A stretch of DNA of 64,000 nt, from assembly GCA_023055425.1 (NCBI GenBank), contig JALGPY010000001.1:144609368-144673367 (forward strand). Direction: 5' to 3'. Position numbers and translations under genes: made by a program. The notes under the pieces were generated by a model. The model was given only the letters and a program-made list of their open reading frames with translations, searched no databases and was not told the DNA's origin. Origin of the DNA: Linanthus parryae. Its lineage: Eukaryota; Streptophyta; Magnoliopsida; Ericales; Polemoniaceae. Numbering within the stretch: the first letter of the stretch is position 1; each line of letters opens with the position of its first letter. Below, in pieces: positions 1-10,208 of the stretch.

Positions 1-510
1 AGCGACTAAATAAAATGAATGTAGAGACAATATTTTTGTATTTTTCAATTAAGAGAATTTACTCAAAGTATGGAGAAAACTAGGCGATCTATGAATCACC
101 TAGGGTCTTTAGACAGTTCCGGAATTTGTATTGACACACGTTACACACTAACTGATTATGCCGGGTAATAGCACTTACAATCTTCTGTCGATCTCATGTA
201 ATTTTACGTAACAGTTTACTTTGGGTCCTGTCGGTCCACCTCCATCTACCGTTACGTTCTAGCTGGCTAGTCAACTTCGTTCACCGGGTCCTGTCGGTCC
301 ACCGATTCACTCACCTAACTAGTTCAACCGAATCTACCCACACATGACTACTCCTATTCATCTCACCTATCGGTCTCAATGATTCGGGAATAAAAACATG
401 ATCTTATTCGTAACCGGGTTAAGTCTCTATCGAGCACCCACCTAGTTCACTAACAACTCCGGTTCGCGACTCCCTTGTTGCTAAGAATTAAGCCTAGATC
501 ATGATTTCTA
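1..510 (-). repeat. Left LTR of the Athila-like element, outer part
   Basis: This matches 17233-17742 of the right LTR essentially base for base. It stops at TTCTA (506-510), where the copia-type element begins; the LTR resumes at 9225. The first roughly 180 bases of the LTR on this strand lie before the window. Small open frames in this LTR recur in the right copy and are not genes. Confidence 0.93.
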
Positions 511-984
511 TGTTAGATCAACTTCAAACTTTATGTAGATTATCTAAAGGCGGAATCATAATCTACAACACATAAACTATAATCTAGAATAGTCAAGAAT
601 ATAAGAACATTAAACAGGACTAACCTCGGTCCATAGCTAGTGTATTGTGTTCCACGTCATGATGATCTTGAGTGAACCGCAATCTTCCAACCACAACTCG
701 GACCAGCTTCAATGATCTCTCTCAATGGGAAGAGTGAGACTACTGTATTCGAATGTGTTGGGGATCACAGCCCTACTAGTCTTTATATACTAAATTGATG
801 AGGCTCCCATAACCCTAATCAATTAGTAATGGGCTACTACACATTACAAAGCCCACACCACTTTATGTTCCTACGGGTCCAATTCTTAATTAGATCACTT
901 TAGTGGCCCGTTTATTTGATAGCCCAAATAATATAACTACTACTATTTTCATATTGGCCCACAAGGAAATGAAATTTCCCAACA
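511..984 (-). repeat. 3' LTR of the copia-type element
   Basis: This is identical to 8746-9219 except for about two substitutions (one near 572, one near 942). On the minus strand it reads TGTTGGGAAATTT to TGATCTAACA. A TATATAAAG box lies at about 781-789 on the minus strand. The purine-rich GTGGGAGAT immediately inside the LTR is the polypurine tract. Confidence 0.93.
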
Positions 985-1464
985 ATCTCCCACTTGGGCC
1001 AAACTTGAAAACCCGGATGTAGTTATATTTCATAATCTTTAGTGCTAGCAAAAGTGCTATCAACCTTGGAACATTCCTAATAACAATCCGGTCCATTGTC
1101 CATATCAGTGTGAGACCAAAGCGACCTTTGCCACATTTAATATAGTCGTAGCAAAGACCCATCAATGATCACCAAACCAATACATTCAATGACATAGATC
1201 AAGTGTGGATGTGTAGCGGGAAATTACATGCAATGTGATCTTTAGACATGCCTATTTCCACTGATCCTTACTGAAGTGAGATCAAACCTTATAATTTCCA
1301 TCTTTATGCTAAACCGCAATTGGAAATTCAAAATAACAATAATTCAGAGTAACTTGAATAAAACATAAACTTTATTCTGCAGAAACTGAAGTAAGTGTCT
1401 CGAGAAATGACATTCATACAAACTCCCACTAAACGAAAGTACCTTAGATATTACCACTCTAAAT

Positions 1465-1700
1465 GAGCAATCCGCTCCTCAACACTTTATGTGGTAATTC
1501 CTTAGTTAGAGGATCCTCAAGAATGGAGTTTATCATAGTAATGTCACATTGACACAAACACTCGGAATATTTTCTTAAGAAGAATAAGACTTTATGTCAA
1601 TAAATTTGACCTAATCCTCGGAATTAGATTCAGTGATCTCAAAATTATCTAAATTCCGATAAGTGAGCATGTAGTCTTTTGTTCTCTTCAATACTTTACT
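1465..1700 (-). pseudogene. Decayed copia pol remnant (RT to RNase H region)
   Basis: On the minus strand, 1621-1697 reads in one frame as KVLKRTKDYMLTYRNLD, the connection between reverse transcriptase and RNase H in copia pol. Then 1468-1530 reads SILEDPLTKELPHKV, the conserved C-terminal end of copia RNase H. Stops and frame changes interrupt the stretch, and between the two pieces most of RNase H is missing. This is the clearest coding evidence that the 511-9219 element descends from copia. It cannot make an active enzyme. Confidence 0.65.
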
Positions 1701-1857
1701 AACCGATTGTATGTTTACCCTAATACATACAATGATTAACCAAAATTATACCAAATACCAATATGTAAACAATAACCACATGTGTACATATTCTGGTATA
1801 CACAAGACTCATTGATTCGATGTATAACGAATCTTTGCATCCTTTATTACTTGTCTC

Positions 1858-4800
1858 ATTATTCTTGAAATACTGAATGAGACTAGAAATTGTCTCCTTA
1901 AGTAGTAGGATTATTCTTCAGTGCACAACCTTAAGTACTCGATCTAGCAAATACCTTATCGATATAGATCTCTTGTCAAATACTCAATGACACATCCCAA
2001 GAGCATTTATTTTCGACACAGGAAATATGTCCCCAAGATCTTTTCTTTAGAAACCTTATAAAGAATATCTTGGTCCACCCAACAAGTCTATATCGGTGCT
2101 AGTCAAAAGAGTATAATCAAAATGATGCACCAGAAAATTACTCCCACTGAACTGTGGTACTCACAAATATCTACCGTAGTTATCTCGCACAACATGAGAT
2201 AATAACTTTATGAATATTGCGATACCATATCTAGAAGCAAGCTTTTTTAGACTATAAATGGAATTGTGTAATTTACAAAACATGTACTTTGAATTACCAA
2301 AGTCAAAGTTATATGATTGTAATCCACTAATCCATCTATATGTACATCTACTTCAAGTAATTGTACATGACATAACAACTCAAAAGAGAATTTCGTAAAA
2401 CTTTATGAATTCTCTTTGTAGTCAGTGCCTCCTTTAGATTAAATTTAATGAAAAAGTATGACCTTCATATCTTTCATAATTACTTATAGCACACCTTATT
2501 TATTGTAAATAACAATAAATTGCGCTATTATGAAAGATTCCAAATGTCACTAATTTTGCCAGAGATTTTATCTTATCATTACAAAATCAAATTCACTTTA
2601 ATATTTGTTTGACTTGTAAGAAGTTGATTGAATCATCTTCCACAAACCTTATGTCAAACCCAAATACATGAGAATAACACGTGATCTTATTTTTCATGTC
2701 ATTAGTGAATTACTTTAGCGGCACTTCATATTTGAGGCTGATGAGTTTGCCTATTATGAGTATCCTTATGGAATATTTCTTTGAACAGTGTGAATAACTA
2801 ATATGCACTCTCTTATTTGGCCAAACAAACAATCTTCCTTTGGGCCGATTGCTGTTCGCATAAACAAGTATGCCTTATTATTCGGCCACACAATGACCTT
2901 CCTTTGGGCCGATCATTGCTTGCATAAACAATGGACATGTGCATTTCACAAACTTTATGTTCAAAGAAAATATTCCTTATTAATCTAATTCCGAGGATTA
3001 GGTCAAATTTATTGACATAAAGTCTTATTATTCTTGAAATACTGAATGAGACTAGAAATTGTCTCCTTAAGTAGTAGGATTATTCTTCAGTGCACAACCT
3101 TAAGTACTCGATCTAGCAAATACCTTATCGATATAGATCTCTTGTCAAATACTCAATGACACATCCCAAGAGCATTTATTTTCGACACAGGAAATATGTC
3201 CCCAAGATCTTTTCTTTAGAAACCTTATAAAGAATATCTTGGTCCACCCAACAAGTCTATATCGGTGCTAGTCAAAAGAGTATAATCAAAATGATGCACC
3301 AGAAAATTACTCCCACTGAACTGTGGTACTCACAAATATCTACCGTAGTTATCTCGCACAACATGAGATAATAACTTTATGAATATTGCGATACCATATC
3401 TAGAAGCAAGCTTTTTTTAGACTATAAATGGAATTGTGTAATTTACAAAACATGTACTTTGAATTACCAAAGTCAAAGTTATATGATTGTAATCCACTAA
3501 TCCATCTATATGTACATCTACTTCAAGTAATTGTACATGACATAACAACTCAAAAGAGAATTTCGTAAAACTTTATGAATTCTCTTTGTAGTCAGTGCCT
3601 CCTTTAGATTAAATTTAATGAAAAAGTATGACCTTCATATCTTTCATAATTACTTATAGCACACCTTATTTATTGTAAATAACAATAAATTGCGCTATTA
3701 TGAAAGATTCCAAATGTCACTAATTTTGTCAGAGATTTTATCTTATCATTACAAAATCAAATTCACTTTAATATTTGTTTGACTTGTAAGAAGTTGATTG
3801 AATCATCTTCCACAAACCTTATGTCAAACCCAAATACATGAGAATAACACGTGATCTTATTTTTCATGTCATTAGTGAATTACTTTAGCGGCACTTCATA
3901 TTTGAGGCTGATGAGTTTGCCTATTATGAGTATCCTTATGGAATATTTCTTTGAACAGTGTGAATAACTAATATGCACTCTCTTATTTGGCCAAACAAAC
4001 AATCTTCCTTTGGGCCGATTGCTGTTCGCATAAACAAGTATGCCTTATTATTCGGCCACACAATGACCTTCCTTTGGGCCGATCATTGCTTGCATAAACA
4101 ATGGACATGTGCATTTCACAAACTTTATGTTCAAAGAAAATATTCCTTATTAATCTAATTCCGAGGATTAGGTCAAATTTATTGACATAAAGTCTTATTA
4201 TTCTTGAAATACTGAATGAGACTAGAAATTGTCTCCTTAAGTAGTAGGATTATTCTTCAGTGCACAACCTTAAGTACTCGATCTAGCAAATACCTTATCG
4301 ATATAGATCTCTTGTCAAATACTCAATGACACATCCCAAGAGCATTTATTTTCGACACAGGAAATATGTCCCCAAGATCTTTTCTTTAGAAACCTTATAA
4401 AGAATATCTTGGTCCACCCAACAAGTCTATATCGGTGCTAGTCAAAAGAGTATAATCAAAATGATGCACCAGAAAATTACTCCCACTGAACTGTGGTACT
4501 CACAAATATCTACCGTAGTTATCTCGCACAACATGAGATAATAACTTTATGAATATTGCGATACCATATCTAGAAGCAAGCTTTTTTTAGACTATAAATG
4601 GAATTGTGTAATTTACAAAACATGTACTTTGAATTACCAAAGTCAAAGTTATATGATTGTAATCCACTAATCCATCTATATGTACATCTACTTCAAGTAA
4701 TTGTACATGACATAACAACTCAAAAGAGAATTTCGTAAAACTTTATGAATTCTCTTTGTAGTCAGTGCCTCCTTTAGATTAAATTTAATGAAAAAGTATG

Positions 4801-5320
4801 ACCTTCATATCTTTCATAATTACTTATAGCACACCTTATTTATTGTAAATAACAATAAATTGCGCTATTATGAAAGATTCCAAATGTCACTAATTTTGTC
4901 AGAGATTTTATCTTATCATTACAAAATCAAATTCACTTTAATATTTGTTTGACTTGTAAGAAGTTGATTGAATCATCTTCCACAAACCTTATGTCAAACC
5001 CAAATACATGAGAATAACACGTGATCTTATTTTTCATGTCATTAGTGAATTACTTTAGCGGCACTTCATATTTGAGGCTGATGAGTTTGCCTATTATGAG
5101 TATCCTTATGGAATATTTCTTTGAACAGTGTGAATAACTAATATGCACTCTCTTATTTGGCCAAACAAACAATCTTCCTTTGGGCCGATTGCTGTTCGCA
5201 TAAACAAGTATGCCTTATTATTCGGCCACACAATGACCTTCCTTTGGGCCGATCATTGCTTGCATAAACAATGGACATGTGCATTTCACAAACTTTATGT
5301 TCAAAGAAAATATTCCTTAT
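1858..5320. repeat. Triplicated 1,124-bp block with 46-bp inverted spacers
   Basis: Three copies of one core lie head to tail at 1858-2980, 3027-4150 and 4197-5320. Copies 2 and 3 look identical; copy 1 differs by one base in a T run and one C/T change. The spacers at 2981-3026 and 4151-4196 are identical to each other, and 45 of their 46 bases are an exact reverse complement of 1586-1630, just upstream of core 1. Core 3 runs straight into unrelated sequence at 5321. The block lies in the decayed pol region of the copia-type element. The repeated 61-codon open frames at 2803 and 3973 come from this duplication and are not genes. Confidence 0.95.
2800..2935 (-). repeat. Short repeated motif around CCTTTGGGCCGAT
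   Basis: A unit of 55-65 bp built on TTATTYGGCCA, then CTTCCTTTGGGCCGA, then a GCATAAACAA-like tail occurs twice here, again in the other two cores (about 3970 and 5140), and in diverged form at 7380-7405 and 7460-7510. All copies sit within the copia-type element. The role is unknown; it may be coding or packaging sequence left over from an ancestor. No motif family is recognised. Confidence 0.7.
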
Positions 5321-7610
5321 AACCGTATCTCCCACTCAAACTCAACATCCTCAAAAGTCTCAAGAAAAAGGGCTTTATTAGAGAAGACAAATTGCGAAAT
5401 TTAGAACTTCTGAATTATTAATGACATCAATAAAAGTGGCAAGGAGTAAATACGAAATTCAATATCTCCCACTAGACCAATATGGCCTCACTTTAGGTGG
5501 GATGACCCGAATTGAGAATCTCCTTATGCTAGGTATTCGCCTAGCCAATCATATATGGTACTAAATAGCCACTTTAATACATAAAATATTTATATGTAAG
5601 CTGCAACATTAAATCTTTATTCCCATAGCCTCATGATAAAGAAAATGACTAATCATTCTCCTTACAATATCCAAATATGTTTAATTTCATTCCCACAAAC
5701 TTAATTTATGACAAGTATGTCTATAACTCCATGTAGAGAAGAAAATTTGTGCAAATCTATAGGAATTAAGTTAACACCATGAATGTTGTTACCTTATACA
5801 TTCACATACTTTACTTCTCAAACCGATTATAGGTGTTGATGAGGTGGACATAAGTCTTATGAACTAAATATGATACTGTTTCCACCCAAAACAACTATAA
5901 AGAGTGGTCTACCATATCAGTACATATAAGTTCTAGTATGTCCTTATTCAACGCACACCTAATTCTTTGTACACCCCTTTACGCTTTCAACACAAATTTA
6001 AAATATTTGTGAAATCGGGGATGCTACGAATTCTATAACACACAAGCATCTTAATTCTTCCAACGAAGATATTCCTTAAGCTTTTGTGTCATACCAAATA
6101 TAGAATTCTCACTATGCATCATTGTACCTCAAACGATGACATGCATGGTCTTTCTTAATGAAGCATTACTTTTGAAATATTACTTTTAATCGAAATGAAG
6201 CATTTACAACTTTCCGAATTACCAAAATTTATGAATTTATCCCATATGAACGAAAATTTAATTTTCTTAACATTAGTAAATGCTTTTCTTAATAAATATA
6301 AAATTCAAACAATGTTTGACAAAAGTTAAAAGTCTTTATTGCTTCAACTATATTTGTCTTGCCATTGCCCATAAAGATGAATCTTTCAGCATCAAGTGGC
6401 TATTGGCCTAACAACCAACCATGCATAAATATTCTCGATTGAGTAGTTGCACCAAAATCTACTCGCCAAATATGATTAGGTACAAAACTTAAATTAACTC
6501 AAAATTTTATCCATAGTGAGAAGTAAATTTTCCTTATCCAACATGTGGCATTAAATTCATATTCACACATTCACTTATATATGTAAAAAATATCAAAAAT
6601 TACCGAATGATATTACATTTACATAATTGGACTGTGATTCAACTGCAACTTACATTACTGTATCCCCTTTATCTCGACTATTATCCTTAGGGTAAATACT
6701 AAACGAGTACATTTAGTTTAATCTCACACAACTATTTTCTCTTTTAACAAATAGTGAGTGAAAAGTTCACAAGGAACTTATTTATCCATATGAGCGTTAC
6801 AGCTCTCCGTATATTCACTTAAGTGCTTGAGAGAAAATATAAATACACCTTATGAGCATGTCATGAGACAACTCTAACTTTAGTTCTTAAGTTCTTAATT
6901 GAGATTAAAGTTTTCCAGATGTACTCCCTTACGTTCCTCCTTTTACAAGATAATGTTGACTAAAAGTCCTCTTAATGTTTTTTTCTAGAAAACTTGGACA
7001 CATAACCTTGAGGAACTCAATAGCATTACCATTACTGAACTTAAAAGCTTCTAGAATTAACTTTATTTTCAAGAATTTATACATGCTATAAAGCACTAAA
7101 TGTGAGTCTTCATCAGCAATAACAAATAATAAATAAGCTGACTTAAATAGAAAACAAGTTAAAGACATGAGCTCAAAATACAAATATATTGTACAAGCAT
7201 GAAATAAAATATAACCACAAAGTATTCATGCAAGACATAAATCAACAATATATTTAACGGGTTCTTTACAAGATACCTAGCACAACATTGTTGTTTAGTC
7301 TTTGGACAGAAACAACAACTTGTAAGTGGTACTCTCCACGTAGTAATCAAATATTGACAGTAAATCCGGTCAAACAATAGGTCTTCCTTTGGGCCGACGT
7401 ATTGTTCACATGGAATAACTTGATAACCGTCACATATTTACTACCACAAGTGTGCTTATTATTTGGCCAACTAACAACCTTCCTTTGGGCCGATTAGCTA
7501 GTCGCATTAATAATAAACACACACATCTTTATATCCCAAAATAAATAAATTTTACACAATAGAGGTCACTTTGGCGACATATCATTTCAACTGATTTATT
7601 CTAGGATACA
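5321..7610. other. Non-coding interior of the copia-type element
   Basis: AT-rich sequence with stops in all frames. Small open frames on the minus strand (6929-7183, 7159-7377) have no recognisable domain. Two more CCTTTGGGCCGA units lie at 7380-7510. By position this corresponds to the gag to integrase part of an ordinary copia element, but nothing can be identified. Confidence 0.6.
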
Positions 7611-7619
7611 AGACAATTT

Positions 7620-8130
7620 TATTTTAGTGTAAAATACCAAAATTACACTAATGTCTAAAATGTATATTTAGTGTAAAATGCCAAAGTTACACTAATGTAT
7701 TAAATGTAGAACTCGAAATATTAATCTTTTAGTGTAATACAAAAGATTACACCCAAAATATTCATAATGGTGTAAGATATCAAATATGCACCAAATATAC
7801 TTATTGGTGTAAGAATACCAAATATACATCAAATTTCATATGGTGTATGGTACCAAATATACACCAAAAACACTTAATGATGTAAGAATACCAAAGATAC
7901 ACCAAAGATATTTACTGGTGTAAAAAATACCAAAGATACACCAAATATCAATTATGGTGTAAGATTTCAAATATACACCAAAGATATTTAATAGTGTATG
8001 AATACCAAGATACACCGAATATCAATAATGGTGTAAGATACTAAATATACACCATATTTCATATTGTGTAATATACCAAATATACACTAATGATTTATAA
8101 TGGTGCAACATACTAAAAATACACCAAAAA
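7620..8130. repeat. Minisatellite of degenerate hairpin-forming units
   Basis: About ten to twelve degenerate units of roughly 40-55 bp follow the pattern TGGTGTAAGA, ATACCAAAtATACACCA, then an AT-rich linker. TGGTGTA at one end of each unit is complementary to TACACCA at the other, so each could fold into a small stem. The array lies towards the 5' end (transcription sense) of the copia-type element, between its primer site and the decayed body. Confidence 0.85.
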
Positions 8131-8726
8131 TTAACAATTGTAATAATATCGCATATTTTATCTATGAATCAAGTCATAAACATGATATAAATACAGTGGC
8201 ATCATGTGAGAAACATTACTTTAGTCAAAACATGGAAATAATGAGATTACATGTCCAAAAAAATGTTAAAATACGAAATTATTTATTCTGTACAGAAAAA
8301 TATTCTGAATCTGGAAAATCTAACCGTACAGATGGATTCAAAAGACCCAAAAACCTAGGGTTTGACTATTGAATCGCCCAAATCGGATATCTAGAACTTC
8401 CAGAATAGCCAAAACAATATGAGTCGTCGGATCTGGGTGGCACAACAAAGCAGCGGTACACGCTGCCACACCAGATCGAAACTCGGCACAGCCCTAGATC
8501 TAAGGCAGTGTTTGGCAAATCATTAATCGGAGCAGTTGGTTTGAAACACCATAACTTTCAAACCGTAAGTCGGAATTAAGCTTATAATATATCATTGGAA
8601 AGCTTATTCCGAGATCTTCGTAACCATATGAAGAAATCTCAGTTCCGTCTTAAGCACAAAAAACGAAGCTATAAACCCTAATTCGGGATTAAGCAAAAAT
8701 ACTTGTCCTTAACAATCCTAGCATGA

Positions 8727-8743
8727 CAGTGGCTCTGATACCA
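8727..8743 (-). other. Primer binding site (initiator Met tRNA) of the copia-type element
   Basis: The minus strand reads TGGTATCAGAGCCACTG two bases inside the right LTR. This is the standard primer site complementary to the 3' end of plant initiator methionine tRNA, used by most copia elements. It fixes the element's orientation and shows that the right LTR is the 5' LTR. Confidence 0.95.
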
Positions 8744-8745
8744 CT

Positions 8746-9219
8746 TGTTAGATCAACTTCAAACTTTATGTAGATTATCTAAAGGCGGAATCATAATCTA
8801 CAACACATAAACTATCATCTAGAATAGTCAAGAATATAAGAACATTAAACAGGACTAACCTCGGTCCATAGCTAGTGTATTGTGTTCCACGTCATGATGA
8901 TCTTGAGTGAACCGCAATCTTCCAACCACAACTCGGACCAGCTTCAATGATCTCTCTCAATGGGAAGAGTGAGACTACTGTATTCGAATGTGTTGGGGAT
9001 CACAGCCCTACTAGTCTTTATATACTAAATTGATGAGGCTCCCATAACCCTAATCAATTAGTAATGGGCTACTACACATTACAAAGCCCACACCACTTTA
9101 TGTTCCTACGGGTCCAATTCTTAATTAGATCACTTTAGTGGCCCGTTTATTTGATAGCCCAAATAATATAACTACTACTATTCTCATATTGGCCCACAAG
9201 GAAATGAAATTTCCCAACA
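8746..9219 (-). repeat. 5' LTR of the copia-type element
   Basis: This is 474 bp, nearly identical to 511-984, and is bounded by the primer site on its left and the TTCTA target duplication on its right (9220-9224). A TATATAAAG promoter box on the minus strand lies at about 9016-9024, so transcription would run leftward through the interior. Confidence 0.93.
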
Positions 9220-9224
9220 TTCTA

Positions 9225-10208
9225 ATCAATTAGTTTGTAACATTAAGCTATGATTCAACTAGTTCATCATCTTCATATAACATGGTCATTCCATTCATCA
9301 CTAACACGTGTCAATAGCCTTAGCTTACGGATTCACAATACAAGATGAAGAATAATAAACATTAATTGGATCAAACGCATGAATCAATCAACAAAATCCG
9401 GAAAATAAGTCTAAGTCATAACCCTAGGCTCTCCATAGAGCCTAACAAAGAAATTAGCTACTCATTGTTATGCCAAAATCACAAGTATTCTCCATAGAAT
9501 GATAAAGAGAGGGTAAGAGAAGAATCAAACGATGAAATCGCCAAAGCTTTGGCGAATCCGTGCAATCCCCAAGCTCCTAGGTGCTCTCCAATGGCTCCCG
9601 TACGTGAATCTACTGTTATTAGGTCGTCTCTGCCCGTTTTTTACCAGCTGGGCACGATTTTTTATGTTATTTGGTCGAAATTGCACTTCAGCCCCTCTAC
9701 ATTGTAATTCCCGGACAGAATTATTTGCTGATTTTGCGCGGGCTGTATCTCCCTCATACGGACTCGTCTTCGGGCCTACCATATATCGTTGGAAAGCTAC
9801 GGATGTCTACTTTCCAATGCCGCAAGCCTTGCATCAAAATTCTTTGTAGATTTTCCTGGGCATCGAAAAGAGTGCAGGCTGGTCCTGTGTGACTTTTCCA
9901 ACTTTGCTTTGTTTGTGCGTCTCCTTTTCTCCTCTTCATCTAGCTCCATTCCAAGCTTGTCCAAGCATCTCATAAGCTCCATTGCACCTATTTTACCTGA
10001 GATACACAACACTAAACAACCCGTGCAATTATCATAGCAAATATGAGAGAAAACATGCACAAATAGGCTAGAAATACAACTTTTCACTCTTAGGCTTATA
10101 AATCGTCAAATTCACATATTTGTGCAAAAAAAATATATAAATCATGTGAAATAAGCCTATTACAAGTAATATGGAAGTATAATAATAACTCCTAAGAGAG
10201 AGTTATCA
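9225..10208 (-). repeat. Left LTR of the Athila-like element, inner part
   Basis: This continues the LTR after the nested insertion and matches about 17743-18726 with roughly five substitutions (for example near 9257, 9368 and 9703). It ends with GAGAGAGTTATCA at 10208. Overlapping open frames of 60-105 codons occur on both strands here and recur in the right LTR; they carry no recognisable domain. Confidence 0.93.

Larger units (their letters stand above)
511..9219 (-). mobile_element. Copia-type LTR retrotransposon with decayed interior, nested in the Athila LTR
   Basis: Direct terminal repeats at 511-984 and 8746-9219 (474 bp each) begin TGTTAG and end CCCAACA on the plus strand. The element is flanked by a 5-bp target duplication TTCTA (506-510 and 9220-9224), and the intact target is visible in the other Athila LTR at about 17738-17745. 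The primer site (8727-8743) and purine tract (GTGGGAGATT on minus, next to 985) place the element on the minus strand. The 7.76-kb interior has no long open frame. Decayed copia pol remains at 1465-1700; the rest includes a triplicated block, short repeats and a minisatellite. I count two LTR differences, so the copy moved recently although its pol is dead. It was presumably mobilised by an intact relative. Confidence 0.93.

Noticed and set aside
2803..4158. Two identical 61-codon open frames 1,170 bp apart, as if a duplicated small gene
   Set aside because: They are part of the triplicated block in a decayed copia-type element; the third copy breaks the frame, and no start context, domain or codon bias supports a gene.
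7620..8130. A CRISPR-like array of repeats with spacers
   Set aside because: The repeats are degenerate, the linkers are AT-rich and similar to each other, and the setting is a plant retrotransposon.
9525..10087. Overlapping open frames on both strands, repeated at 18043-18605
   Set aside because: They lie in the two LTRs of the Athila-like element. Identity between the copies reflects LTR identity, and none has a recognisable domain.
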